Assembly: GCA_015680685.1 (NCBI GenBank)
Contig: MNCI01035328.1
Coordinates: forward strand, 1 to 29,683
DNA: 29,683 bases
Source: Gnetum montanum
Taxonomy: Eukaryota > Streptophyta > Gnetopsida > Gnetales > Gnetaceae
Reading direction: 5' to 3'
Of this stretch, positions 1 to 10,510 are shown piece after piece (position 1 is the stretch's first letter; every line of letters starts with the position of its first letter). A program made the translations under genes and the position numbers. The notes under the pieces are model-generated. The model was not told where the DNA came from, ran no database searches, and saw only the letters and a program-made list of their open reading frames with translations.

Positions 1-500
1 ATTGTTGTCTCATTGATCACCTTCATCACGATTATTTCAATGACGACTTCTATGAGAACCAGCAAATGAAAAGGAATGTTTAGAATAAGATAAAGAGAAT
101 GGAGAGGAAGGTGGAATGCCACCGCCACCATTGTGTCTACCACCACTTTTTTGTTTATTACGAACCCCATGCTTAGATCCCTTGCCATTGCAATGCTTGC
201 TCGAGTCCCTGCCTTGACTGTCACTTTTTCTTGAACATAGTTTATGAATAGTGGATCATAGGTTCAAGGCCACATCCTCATTACCAACAATAGGGGGTGG
301 AGAGTCTTCATATTGAGAACCTTCAAAGGGAGGATCCTCATTGTCATCTTGATTAGTAGGACCAATGGGTTACTAAAGTGCTTCTCATGGTGCTTCTCCT
401 GGTGTTGGTCTCTCCTACATTGTGTTTTAGTAGGATGGTTGCCTTTCTTGCATTACATTGGAGAATGTGTTTGGTAGACAATCCTAAGTTATAAAGTTTC
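1..500 (-). pseudogene. Ty3/gypsy gag N-terminal fragment (inverted copy, runs off left edge)
   Basis: Read on the minus strand, positions 1-~440 align closely at nucleotide level with the plus-strand gag start of gypsy-1 (about 3,270-3,750). Shared features are an acidic Pro-rich stretch (DPPxE...SPPP), a Gly/Lys-rich patch, a Ser-rich run, and an in-frame TGA followed by NNxDExDQ. Similarity fades at about 440-500, where the gag start or leader would be. Several frames are broken, so this is a dead capsid-gene fragment of the same family. The rest of the element lies beyond the left edge. The copy has one unit of a 30-bp repeat that is present twice in gypsy-1. The frame with the longest open stretch (353-562) is not the gag frame throughout. 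Confidence 0.75.
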
Positions 501-2080
501 ATTCTAGTGGACAATATTGAGTTATAAAGTTCTAATTTAATATATGGTTTCAATTCCCACATCCCACATTTTCAAGCCATCTTCAATTCTCTAACTTCAC
601 TAGATTTCAAACAAAGAATAGGGAAGGAAATTATATCAAAACTTTATCAAAGGTTGCATGGAGAGAGTAACGAAAATTAAGTCCTAAAAATAATAATAAG
701 AAAATCCCAAAATACATTGCATGCACTAAGCAACTATGATAAAAAGGAATGAGTGTAAATGCAACCTAAGGCATATAGCCAACATGATACCTTAGAAGAA
801 TTATAGATAAATATAACAATGCTTTTAGTGATTTTCTAAAATTGAAGCTAAAATTTTTTAATTACATTGACTAAGATCCTATGGATTTGTTAGACTAGTT
901 TCAAAATTCCTTTTATGGAATTTGTTTTTTTTTTTTTTTTATTTCTCAAATCATAACTCAATTTTGCCCAATGGAATAAAACTTGTGTCTTGAACATAAT
1001 ATCATAAAAGAGTTGTCATTTCCTAATTGTAATTGTTGAAGACAAATATTATATCTCTTAACATTTGCACAATCTTGATGCAAATTTTTTCCCTTTCAAC
1101 ATTAAGCAATATTTCTACATAATTTGAAAACATTATGCTTGTTAAAACTACAAAACTTATATACAAACATGTGCTTTTTATAGGACTTTTCTTTTCATAG
1201 TTTTTTACTTGAAAAATATGTTGTGCATGTATAGAAGTAGGTTGACTATTGTTACTTTCGTGTACCATTTTCTTTGAAGTCTCACCGTATGATAATCTTA
1301 AATAAAGATAACTTATTATTGTATTTTAAAAAACACTTACACATATAAAACAAACATAACATATATCTAGTATAGCATCCTCACCATCATACCAAAAATC
1401 TTTATTACTTTTATATGTATTTGGCAAATGTTAATTTCTATCATGGCTATAAAAACAATAAGTTTGATCAACATTTCTATTTAATGAGTCATATTGTATA
1501 TGACTCTATGATATAGCACTAGCAACAATATTGTGATAATATTGTTGATATCAACTTTCCCATGTTTGGCATGGGGTGGATAAGTTATAAGTTTTATATC
1601 ATTGGGTCCTAGGCTTATATTTTATGATCATCAACAGTAGTAGGTTATTGAGACAACTAATACATGGAAACATGATGAGACTACCAATTGATTGGCTGTG
1701 AGATTTAGTAGATAAGTTACGGTAAAGATCCATTATCAATCCTCTAGCTACCCTAACTAGTTTGCCAATATGATCAAGAGTTACCATGATGCCTTGCTAC
1801 GCTTTTTTTTTTAATTATTATACTTTTTATTTCCATAGATGTACTCTTAATTTCTTTTATCTAACTTAAATAGATACAATTGATCCTTTATTTTTATTTA
1901 AGTATCATTCTCCTTAATAAATCTTCATCTTCTATCCTAAGATTTGAACCTATGTATTTTTCATTAGGAAAACGAAATTTCCATTTCACTCTTTACATTT
2001 TACTTGAAACAACTTTCAAACAAAGATCATAAAACCTTGCGAAAATAAAAAGGACCTCTTCATTTGAGGTAATCGTGTCA
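500..2080. other. AT-rich intergenic stretch, no gene recognised
   Basis: I see no protein, RNA gene or LTR boundary here that I can support. Open frames on the minus strand (1,023-1,268 and 1,599-1,787) have no recognisable domain and sit in AT-rich sequence. The stretch holds an 18-T run near 925-942 and two short perfect hairpins (1,486-1,506 and 1,524-1,546). It could contain the LTR/leader of the inverted gypsy copy at 1-500, but no TG...CA pair could be matched. Confidence 0.6.
1486..1546. repeat. two adjacent short perfect hairpins
   Basis: The first is gagtcatat (1,486-1,494), a 3-nt spacer, then atatgactc (1,498-1,506). The second is aacaatatt (1,524-1,532), a 5-nt spacer, then aatattgtt (1,538-1,546). 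Each has 9-bp perfect arms. In AT-rich DNA such pairs can arise by chance, so any role is unproven. Confidence 0.5.
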
Positions 2081-3180
2081 AAGCTTTTTTTCCTGGGACG
2101 TGGTAGAGTTTCCAACAGCTGATTAATGTCGCACCACGTCACCGATGAGCTCGGAGAGAGAGATGGAATGTTTCTTCTCAAGTTTCCGTTTTCATGCCTG
2201 GAAAAGAGGGTAAACACAGCAGATTTCATGGAATGATGATTTTCCCTATGCCAGTGGAGGCATAGCGAAACTTGTAGCCATGCGCTGATCCGCAAACATG
2301 GTAACGTACAGGAGACATGCTAATTTTTCACTCTGTGAGAGCTGCATGCGGTGCATGGTTCCCCAAAGTTTTCTGCAGTAAAATCAATGCCAATTTCAGC
2401 CTGCAAACGAAACGTCAATGGTGAATACGCCACAAAATCTGGAAAATCTGTCATTCCTCTGCAAAACGCAGCAGCTTGTCGCTAAATCTCCATAGGAGGC
2501 TCGTGGAAAATGTTTCACCAGGGCGATGGCCACTGCCTTGCAGCAGTAGTACTGGCACTAGGTCCCGAACGCGTAGATTTCCCGGTTGTTAGCTATGCCA
2601 TAGTTGGACGAGAGTTGTTTGGCATGTCCAGCTCTAGGGAAGCTCCGGTTTACACAGCGTAGATGCTCAATGCGATTCTCTCCGTCCTTGTTCAACCATG
2701 GTGTGGTGCTTGAATGGTCCGGCACCAATTGTGTCGTCTTTCCTGCTGCGTCTCATGTTTGTAGCCACCGATACCGTCGCACTGCAATCGAGTACCAGCA
2801 CAAGATGATCCAGAAATTGAAGGCCAGGCAGCGCCGCCGTGGCGTTGTGATCACGGTGATTGATTACTAAGGTGCCTCCCTGCAAGATCCGTCGCAGAGC
2901 TTGCGTCCTCCGCCTGCGGATTTGCCGCCATGCTCAGATTTTGTTCTTCCTTTCGGACGTTTTTATTTGTTTGTTGCGCCGTGAAACAACGCTGGTTCCG
3001 ATTTCCGCCCCAATGTTTTAGTGGCACGTGGGATGCAAACTCGGTTGCCGAGAGTTTACATATTTTGTGGGAAGTGCTTTTCAACTTACCAGCACAATCT
3101 TGATTTACACGTCCTTAATCTGCACATATTCTACTTCCTCTTGCGATTTTGCTTCTTGGATTTCTAACTTTCACTTTTTC
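2080..3180. other. GC/CpG-rich island, possible host promoter or first-exon remnant
   Basis: Compared with the AT-rich repeats around it, this stretch is clearly richer in G+C and keeps many CpG dinucleotides (for example around 2,560-2,600, 2,770-2,850 and 2,880-3,010). The retroelements nearby have mostly lost theirs. It contains ACGT-core motifs known to bind plant bZIP/bHLH factors: CACGTC near 2,135, a G-box CACGTG near 3,025, and ACACGTCC near 3,106. A CT-rich leader-like stretch precedes the ATG at 3,186. Candidate coding pieces exist on both strands: a minus ATG near 2,932 opening MAANPQAEDASSATDL, and a plus frame ending near 2,870 with a basic segment (HRYRRTAIEYQ, KARQRRRG). None matches a family I recognise. 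Confidence 0.45.
2851..3084 (-). CDS. hypothetical short minus-strand ORF in the CpG-rich island
   Basis: The 77-codon frame includes an internal ATG in a good plant context (gagcATGGCGGC, near 2,932) followed by MAANPQAEDASSATDL, a composition like many plant N termini. It ends at a TGA near 2,851. A second minus frame (2,667-2,885) overlaps it and continues leftward, so a first exon with a frameshift or nearby splice is possible. No domain, signal peptide or membrane segment is evident. It could equally be noncoding GC-rich sequence that is open by chance. Confidence 0.2.
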   Translation of the reverse strand: MKSTSHKICKLSATEFASHVPLKHWGGNRNQRCFTAQQTNKNVRKEEQNLSMAANPQAEDASSATDLAGRHLSNQSP

Positions 3181-3185
3181 CCAAG

Positions 3186-5470
3186 ATGTTGTTCAAAACC
3201 CTTAAGAAGTTGGGCATAACAAATCTCCACGAAGAGTATGTTGTGGATGGATATGAGACTCAAAACTACTATCCCACTGAAACACAATGCAAACGAGATA
3301 GACTTCAAGAGAAGCTTCATGATGCTACGAAGGAGAAACATTTCACTAATCCTTTGTTCCTACTAGATCAAGAGGACAATGAGGATCCTCCCTTAGAAAT
3401 TTCTCAACATGAAGATCCTCCCTTAGAAAGTTCTCGACATGAAGATTCTCCACCCCCTGTTATAAATGGAAAGCATGTGAACCTAACCCTGCGATCCACT
3501 ATTCATAAATTAGGTTCAGGAAAAAGTGACAGTCAAGGTAGGGACTTGGGCAAGCATCACAATGATAAGGGATCTAAAGATGGTGATCGTAATAAGTGTA
3601 AGAGTGGTGGCAGACACCATGGTTGCAACGGCGGTCCACCTTCCTCTTCATCCTCTTCATCCAATTCTGAACATTCCTCTTCATCTAACAATTCTCACAA
3701 AAGCCACCGTTGAAATAATCATGATGAAAGTGATCAGCAAGACAATAATGATCATGAAGACCACCAAAATCGAAGGGGTGGCTGAAACCATCATCAACGT
3801 CATCAACGTAGTGATGATGATGAACCTCTATTGGCAACCCTAAGTATGCTCAACATTGCAAAGGTAGTTAAAATTCTAACCAGGCATATGAAAGATAGTT
3901 AGATCAAGTGCCTAGACATGAACAGTATTCCAAGATTTGAGCGGGGAGACAATTCTGATCCACAAACACATCTACAAGCTTTTCCTGATGCCTCTACCTT
4001 ACAGAACATAGAGGATGAATGGCAGAAACTCAAGCTTTTCCCAAGGACACTCATCAAGGAAGTTAAGAGTTGGTATCAGTCCTTAAAGCCAGAATCTATC
4101 CATAGATGGAGTACCATGTTAGAGCTATTCAATGACAAATACTAGACGTACTCTAGAGTGTCTAATCTAAGAAGGAAAATCCAAGGTTGGAAACAAGGAG
4201 CACATGAACCCTTAGATGCTGCCATGGATTGATACTATTCACTTTTACACTGATGCCCTAGCCATGGTTATTCTCAGAGGGAACAACTTTGCCACACCAT
4301 ATATGGGCTCATAATAGAAACAAAAAGAACCCTTGGGATGTATGCCCAAGGAAGATTGCCTAAACTGAGAGCTCATGAGATCCAGAGGCTAATTGAGTAG
4401 ATAGCAAAAGAAGTAGATGAGCTACAAAAAAGGGAAAGTGCTAAAGAGTATAATAGGGACCCTTCCATTAGAAAACAAGAGGTTTGATTTTGTGATAAGG
4501 AGGAGTCATCACTTGATGAAGTGGTGAAGAGGAAGACCTTGCCCATATAAAAATCTATTTCTAATATTTTGGCTAAGCTTGACAAATTATGAGACTCTTT
4601 GGACAAAAAATTTCAAATCTCTATGAAGATCGCTGAAGAATCCAAAAAGCAAAATAGTAATTGTAATCATAGGAGGCAAAAAAAGTTGAATGTGCCTATC
4701 AAAGAGGTAAGGGCAAAGCTACTACAATAGAGGAAGTTCTGGAGTCCAACTTTGATGATGAAACTAAATGTAACATCTATTAATATGAACATCTAAAAGG
4801 ATGTTGCCCTGTGGTGTCACACTTACAAGAGTTTGGGGTGTACACATTGAATCTTCACATAGCACATAGGTAAGCACTAAGATGATTGCCTTATCCTCTC
4901 AAGGCAATTTAAGGCAATTCCACCAATAGCAACAAGCTTATTACCCAAGTGGAACTCCTCCACAACCATATGAATAATACCAATAGTGGTACCAACCACA
5001 ATCCTGGGGAATGCCACCGCCAAGGTAGCATCTAGATCCATACAGGTATTATGTTCAGCAACCTGTCTCCCTTAGGATTTTTGCAAGTCATACATCATTC
5101 CAACATCACTATTACCCTCCAAAGTATCATCGAACACATTCACCATCTACTTGAGGGAAAAACCCATATCCATATCTGTATCATCCTTCACATCCCTTTG
5201 CACATACACCTCCACCTTCAACCTAGTTACCTCCTGCTCCATCCATGCAGGGTGAGATTCCTCCATAGCCATAACAATGAAATGCTACAAAGGTTGTACA
5301 CTCACAACCTATTTTTCAACCAAGTGGTCTTGACAATTGATCAAGGAAAAGACCTTTCTTCTAACCTAACAGTCCTCTTCAATCCTTATAACCCAGTCCA
5401 ACTGATCGTCCTACATCTCTAACACCCTCATCCTCTACATCAAATACCTTTGACTGTTCTTCAAACCAAG
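3186..5470 (+). pseudogene. gag: gypsy-1 gag (capsid/nucleocapsid) pseudogene
   Basis: Gag packages element RNA into cytoplasmic particles. The first open part (3,186-3,713) starts MLFKTLKKLG and has acidic Pro repeats, a His/Gly/Lys patch and a Ser-rich run. A TGA follows, then an Arg/His/Asp-rich stretch. The capsid-like 'retrotransposon gag' domain lies at about 3,918-4,145, with IPRFERGD, a T-L-Q-N-I-E-D-E-W segment, W-Y-Q-S-L and a closing F-N-D-K-Y. At 4,300-4,720 a charged helix-rich region follows (R-L-I-E...L-A-K-L-D-K-L). From 4,930 to 5,450 comes a Gln/Pro/His/Tyr-rich linker. A cysteine cluster near 4,770-4,815 may be a decayed zinc knuckle. Homologous pieces occur at 1-500 (minus) and 27,500-28,850 (minus). 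The start is taken at the first ATG of the open frame. Confidence 0.75.
3384..3443 (+). repeat. 30-bp tandem duplication inside gag
   Basis: Two consecutive 30-nt units (3,384-3,413 and 3,414-3,443) encode EDPPLE plus a short S/H tail, with a partial third unit after them. The inverted gag copy at 1-500 has a single full unit at the matching place, so copy number changed after the two elements diverged, probably by replication slippage. Confidence 0.8.
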
Positions 5471-5539
5471 TGCCACCTTGGATTCTCACTATAATGTTAA
5501 CTCATGTTGTTTTTGACTGGATCAAGGTTGACAATCTTC

Positions 5540-5910
5540 TTATAAAAAGATCTGACCTAGGAAGTCCACTCATTTATCTACTCAAGAGCCATGCAAGGCT
5601 CTTCTTGACTCTGGTTCTAGAGTTAATCTCATCTCCCATGACATATACAAGGCTTGGAGCCTACCACCTCTTAAGAAGAGCCACATTCATCTAGAATTAG
5701 CAGATCACTTGATTACTATCCCTCTTGGATTAGTAGAGGACATTGTAACCACAATTTGTGAGTGGCCCTATCCTGCTAATTTTTTGGTGATCAAGGTGGA
5801 CAACTGCAAAAGTGACTTCTCCATCATTATGGGAAGATCTTGGTTAAGCATGGTCAACACAAAAATGGGTATAAGGGACCTTATCTTTAGAAATATCCAA
5901 GTAAAATAGA
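5540..5910 (+). pseudogene. gypsy-1 retropepsin-like protease
   Basis: In the frame running through ~5,585-5,910 the sequence reads A-L-L-D-S-G-S-R-V-N-L-I-S. It carries the aspartyl-protease catalytic triad D-S-G near 5,600, followed by I-Y-K-A-W. A later I-I-M-G-R-S-W-L matches the hydrophobic-hydrophobic-G motif of retropepsins (I-L-G-R-P/S-F/W). The enzyme would cleave the Gag-Pol polyprotein during particle maturation. The domain is roughly family length (about 110 residues), but its junction with upstream gag is out of frame. An open frame at 5,470-5,694 on the same strand is in the wrong phase. Confidence 0.75.
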
Positions 5911-6234
5911 CTAGGTAAGATTGGAAAAAAGTGTATTCCATGCATCGCGTACAGTGATAACAGGTGCAATTACATGAAAAAGATTTGGTCAATCAAGAGT
6001 ACATACATTAAGGCATGCAATCGGTGTGTGCAAGAGATCAATTTTAAAAGTTGTCTATACGCAATAGCCACAAAACAGGAGGGCATCCAATAGTTAATAG
6101 CTGATTCAGATAGCAACACACTACGCATGGAGCCAACTAAGAGACTAACTTGTGCATATGTTGAAAGCATGGAAAAAATTGAACAAGTTCATTCCCAACT
6201 CTCTGACTAAGATGATTAATCCTATTGGGGAGAG

Positions 6235-7335
6235 TTGGAAATCCCTAATCACATCAAGAAAGTGCCTCCAGAGCTAAAAATTTTATTGGCTGGTATGGAG
6301 TATGCATTTTTAAAGAATGGTAAACCAGTCATAATTAATACCAAACTTACTCCTGAACAAAAAGAAAAGTTGTTGAAAGTGGTGAACAAATGGTTAACAA
6401 CCTTTACTTGGTCATATCCTAAACTAACAAGAATTGATCCAATGATATGCTAGCATTACATCTACATTGACCTGGCCATGAAGCCTAGAAGGTAGCCACA
6501 GAGGCAGTTGAACCCCAAATTGAAGCAAATTGTCAAGGAGAAAATAGAGTAACTCCTCAAGGTGAGGTTCATCTATCCAATCATGGATAGTGAGTGGGTT
6601 AGCCCATTCATAATTTTACTAAAGAAGGATGGCAAATGATGGGTCTGCATTAACTTTAGGCTGTTGAATATGGCAACATTTAAAGATCACTTTTCTTTGC
6701 CATTTGTGGGTCAAGTGTTAGACACCGTATCAGGTCATTATTATTATAGCTTCTTGGATGGTTATAGTGGCTATAACCAAATCCAAATTTCACCAAAAGA
6801 TTAAGCCAAGACAACATTCATGAGTCCTTGGGGAACTTTTGCAAATTGTAAGATGTCAATCGGTCTGTGAAATGCTCTTACAACATTGCAACACTTGGTT
6901 CTTAGTATCTTTCAACAGTAGATCAGTAGTGGTGTTGAAGTCTTCATGGATGACTTTTCCACCTATGAAGCTACCTTTGAGCATTGGACCAACTTGAGCA
7001 AGTACTAAAGAGATGTGTAAAGATAAACCTACGACTCAACTAGCAAAAGAGCCATCTCATGGTCCAAGAAGGCATTATGCTAGGGAGCTAAATTTTACAA
7101 AAAGGGATTGAGGTAGACTTAGAAAAAAGAGGGTCATCCAAGGAATAACATATCAACCAAAGACCATCAAAGATGTTCAATCATTCCTTGGACACACTAA
7201 CTACTACCAATGATTCATAGATAATTTCTCTAAGATCGCAAAGTCATTGGTAGAGCTTACAGAGAAAGATGCACCTTTCATCTAGACCAAGGAATGTGAA
7301 CATGCATTCCAACAATTGAAGGAGAAACTCATAGA
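6235..7335 (+). pseudogene. gypsy-1 reverse transcriptase domain
   Basis: This domain would copy element RNA into DNA using a tRNA primer. The segment opens with P-P-E-L-K-I-L-L and the typical pre-RT motif L-T-P-E-Q-K-E-K-L-L. Next come F-I-Y-P-I-M-D-S-E-W-V-S-P, C-I-N-F-R-L-L-N, F-L-D-G-Y-S-G-Y-N-Q-I, and the catalytic box at 6,943-6,954, which reads F-M-D-D (Y/F-x-D-D family). There are many premature stops, several at positions expected to be Trp or Gln (for example D-G-K-stop-W-V). The domain ends in the R-F-I-x-N-F-S-K thumb region and the connection up to K-L-I-E-T, where element A is inserted. Confidence 0.9.
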
Positions 7336-7340
7336 AACAT
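7336..7340 (+). repeat. left target-site duplication of element A (aacat)
   Basis: These five bases precede the TGATGA LTR start. The right counterpart at 10,506-10,510 is aacac. One C/T difference separates them, and the gypsy frame supports the C form (T-P codons). Confidence 0.7.
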
Positions 7341-7893
7341 TGATGAAAATCAATTTGTCAAGGCTCTAATATTAGACCCTCAATATTAGGTACGCGATAT
7401 CGTGGCCTGACTAATGATATTGGATACATGATATCGGAACCTCTGTGTAAGCCTATAAATACACATTTGGACACATAGAAAAGGAAGTTGTTTTTCTCAG
7501 TAAGTGTAGAATAGAGTCTTTTTTCATTTCTTATTTCCTCTCAACCCTTTCTCCTAGTGCATGTCCATAGTGTGATGATTGTAATTGTACGGCACCTTTA
7601 TTAGAGTGTGATGTACTTAGACATGCACATGACCAAAAATAAAGATCAAGATTATCTCATCATTGCAACATTCACTTAGTTTTAGTTGTTTAATTGTTAT
7701 TGTTATTTATTGCTTTCTTAGTTAATATCTCTTCACCCTCCTTTACTATTCCTATCATTAATCGCAGAATGAGTATGACTTAATCATGAGCAATTAAGTG
7801 GGACTACTTGGTATCCCAGTAGTGTACATAGGACATGTGCTTGGTAATCCCAATAGTAGTACATGAGGTCTAAGATGTGTATGGATGACATCC
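7341..7893 (+). repeat. Element A left LTR (3' truncated)
   Basis: The LTR starts TGATGA and has a TATAAATA box at 7,454-7,461 and an AATAAA-like signal near 7,640. From ~7,690 it matches the right LTR. It contains two versions of the family motif CTTGGTAnCCCAgTAGT (around 7,807-7,860). Similarity to the right LTR stops just after 'gatgtgtatggatga', and the sequence then passes into the Pro-rich linker of the ORF. The LTR end, the primer-binding site and the N-terminal coding part are therefore deleted. Confidence 0.75.
7454..7461 (+). promoter_or_regulatory. TATA box in element A LTR
   Basis: TATAAATA lies 113 bp into the LTR. The same box recurs at similar depth in LTRs B, C and (as TATAAATG) D, so it marks the U3/R promoter. 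Confidence 0.7.
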
Positions 7894-9836
7894 CCAAAAG
7901 AGCCTAAAGTGCTTCATTTGCTAAATTGTTAAAGCCACCAACCCCAAGGAAAAGTGCTGGTAAGACACTAGAGCCAGAACAAGAATAGATGGTGGGGCCT
8001 ACTACAACTCAAACTGTAGGGCCTAGCCAACTCCCAAGCACAAGGCCCAGTCAACAGCAAGAAGCAAGACCCAGCATGAGCCAACAAGACCAACCGCTGC
8101 AACATTATCAGCCATCAATGAGCCATCTGACGGCTGGAGAATTCGTGATGATGCCATGAGACAGTCAGTTGGATAATTCGTGATGATGCCAATCTCTTTC
8201 GGGTCATCGACGACGTCGTAAGATCCATGGTTTCTATATATCGCACATGGGGTGAAGTGTCCATTCAAATAGGAGGAGGGGAGACACATTGATCACAATA
8301 GATTTTTGGGAATGCTACATCTTTCCAAGTATAATTAGAAATAGTGAAGGGGCCATAGTAGTGGTCATGCAACACCAAGATGCAGTAGGAGTGGAAGAAG
8401 TGATCACAAACCACATCAAAGAGTCATTCAATGTCCCTGTTGTGCCACTAATGGATTTCACAAGAGCACGTGATGCTCAAACTCTAGCTGGTCCCTTGAT
8501 GACTCCTGCGAAGCATGAGGATGTCCTTGATCAGTTGCTGCAAATAGGACAAGTGATGACGTCCTTGTTCAACATCCCACAAGATGTCATAGCAACTCAA
8601 TTAGACCTCATCTCCACCAAGGGAAAGCTGGTCATGGTAGAAATTAGGACCAAGCATGCAGAGGCAGAGTTGGAAAGACTCCAGGAGAGGCTCATCGCCT
8701 TGCAAGCTACACAACGAGACCCATCTCAATTCATTCCCATAGACCAACTAGATTCTTTTAGGATAGAGCAACTCAATAAATTATTGGTGGACAATAAAAG
8801 AGTGGTGGAGGAGAAAGAGAAGGTTGATTGGGATGCTTCCAAGGCACAAGCACAAACATATGTGCATGCCAAAGCACTCAAGGCCTTGCAAAAAGAAAAT
8901 AAATAGCTTGCCACAGACAATCTTTGATTGACCACTATGGAGAAACAAAAAAATGTTCTTGAAAAAAATTTTCAGCAACTACAAGAACAATTGGTCAAGG
9001 TCAACTAGGACATGAATCGCTTGGCTAGAGAGAATTGAATCCTCTTAATGGATGAAGTATGTGCAATATGTCAAAAGATGGCCATTGAAATAAGTGCATG
9101 GTAAAACAAGGCCAAGCGACATGAAAAATTAAAAGAACACTTCAGAGATCAGGTGGGGATGTATAAGCAAGTCATCGAAAAATAGATCCATATGGCCAAA
9201 GCCCACATTAATACCTTCAGTGCTCAACACGCTGACTGGTGGGTCATATTGGACACATATGCATTCACCCACCAAGAAGAGCTTAAAAGCCAAGACCTAC
9301 AAATACAAGATCTTATAGAATACATGGAATTAGCAAACCTATGGTATGCCAACCTAGCCATGTTAATAGCAGGATGCCCGAGAACAGAGCTGGAGAAGCA
9401 GGTAGCTACCACCTACATAAAATATGAAATGGAATTTGCTGAGCACAAGAAGACACTGTAGAAATTAGAAGTGGAAAATTCTAAATTAGAGGTGATCAAG
9501 TCTAGCTACCAAGGACAAAAGAATGTTGTGATAGACTTGGTTCAATAACTTATAAATTACTAGGAGTACAAGGATAAAGCTAGAGCCTATGAAGAGAAAC
9601 GACGGCTATTTGCGGCTTGGTATGTCAAGGCCAACCAAATGTTCCCACAACTACCATGTCTATGGGAAGTGCCAACTTCATCAAACATTGGAGCATTAGC
9701 ATGGATGACACAGGATCCCTGAACTAAGGAGGAAAAGCTCCAAGAATTTCTTCAAGGCCATTGATTTCCAAAACTTGGAGTCCAAGATAAGGGGAAGAGA
9801 CCCATGAAGGAACCACTATCACCAAGAACCACATGA
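7893..9836 (+). pseudogene. Element A coiled-coil protein pseudogene
   Basis: This is the same protein as in B and C, function unknown. A Pro/Gln-rich linker (7,900-8,120) leads into a conserved segment (V-V-V-M-Q-H-Q, V-I-T-N-H-I-K-E, 8,350-8,430) and then the longest open part, 8,289-8,906 (205 codons). That part is rich in Leu, Glu, Lys and Gln heptads such as E-A-E-L-E-R-L-Q-E-R-L. After a chain of TAG/TGA/TAA stops the homology continues through D-E-V-C-A-I-C (~9,051) and an open 89-codon stretch at 9,192-9,461 to a C-terminal C-L-W-E-V-P...D-P...K-E-E-K-L block (~9,655-9,750). No gag, zinc-knuckle or enzyme motif is seen. Most stops fall where B or C has Gln, Arg or Trp. The N-terminal domain present in B is missing here. 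Confidence 0.65.
8135..8191 (+). repeat. 22-bp near-perfect direct repeat in element A linker
   Basis: The units at 8,135-8,156 and 8,170-8,191 differ at one base and are offset by 35 bp. They encode duplicated G-E-F-V-M-M-P-like peptides. They lie between the Pro-rich linker and the coiled coil and are not seen in B. Confidence 0.8.
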
Positions 9837-9899
9837 GTTCCAATAAATTTTTATCTTGTTAAAATTGTGTGTCTATGTCCCAATTTTATTGTATTCAAT

Positions 9900-10011
9900 T
9901 CTCAACTACGACAAGAATAAACCCCTAGTTAGTCAATAATCCCATACCTATCCACTGTGTAATCAATTGAACTTGTTCTCATTTTGTTTGACTCAAGGAC
10001 AAGTTTTCATT
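9900..10011 (+). other. Element A 3' untranslated leader, family-conserved
   Basis: GTTAGTCAATAATCCCATA (~9,928) and ACTCAAGGACAAGTTTTCATT (9,991-10,011) recur at 15,985/16,024 in B and in weaker form at 23,643/23,681 in C. In B and C they lead into a G-rich polypurine tract and the LTR. In A the tract is missing, with an 'n' at 10,012. Confidence 0.7.
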
Positions 10012-10012
10012 N

Positions 10013-10505
10013 TTGTTATTTATTTCTTTCTTAGTTAATATCTCTTTACCCTCCTTTACTATCCTTATCATTAATCATGGAATGAGTACGACTTAATCAT
10101 GAGCATTTAAGTGGGACTACCTTGTATCCCAGTAGTGTACCTAGGACATGCGCTTGGTAACCCCAACAGTAGTACATGAGGTCCAAGATGTGTATGGATG
10201 ATTATGGATGGATGCTCATCGCATTATTCTAGCTTAGACTCTCTTCACCCTTTCCCCATTAGCTTAAACAAAGTTATTTCCATTTTCTCTAGGAGTAGCA
10301 CTAGTATAGGACCACATCATACACATCACTCTGGACTAAACCATACGTGATAAAGAAAATACTAGTCTAGGTGGGAAGACAGCAAACTGCAATCAACGTA
10401 TAACTATCTAGATACCACAACTAGCCCATCTATGGAGTTCAACTGGATTGTGTGTGAATGATCGTATTCATATGGCTGAGTGTAGGGGTACCTCGCCACT
10501 CATCA
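10013..10505 (+). repeat. Element A right LTR (5' truncated)
   Basis: About 190 bp match the left LTR. The remainder, to CTCATCA at 10,505, is the LTR end that the left copy lacks. Its last ~200 bp align with the ends of LTRs C (24,410-24,574) and D (25,310-25,474), sharing a ...GAAGACA..., ATTGTGTGTGAATG, GGGGTA...CGCCACTCATCA pattern. That comparison fixes the true LTR end. Confidence 0.75.
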
Positions 10506-10510
10506 AACAC

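Larger units (their letters stand above)
7341..10505 (+). mobile_element. Element A: non-autonomous LTR element with a coiled-coil ORF
   Basis: The element is bounded by TGATGA (7,341) and CTCATCA (10,499-10,505) and flanked by 5-bp near-identical target duplications inside gypsy-1 pol. About 200 bp of LTR sequence is repeated at ~7,690-7,893 and 10,013-10,205. Between the LTRs I find only a degenerate coiled-coil ORF related to those of B and C, and none of the retroviral enzymes. The left LTR lacks its 3' ~300 bp together with any primer-binding site. The right LTR lacks its 5' ~350 bp, and the break is an 'n' at 10,012, so part of that loss may be an assembly gap. The 3' leader (GTTAGTCAATAATCCCATA, ACTCAAGGACAAGTTTTCATT) is shared with B and C. 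Confidence 0.8.

Noticed and set aside
925-942. Poly-T run as a poly(A) tail of a LINE or SINE on the minus strand
   Set aside because: No flanking target duplication, no SINE promoter boxes and no LINE coding sequence next to it.
2604-2870. 88-codon plus-strand frame with a basic C-terminal part
   Set aside because: It opens at TTG with no upstream ATG, and stops are close upstream. Kept only as part of the CpG-rich island description.
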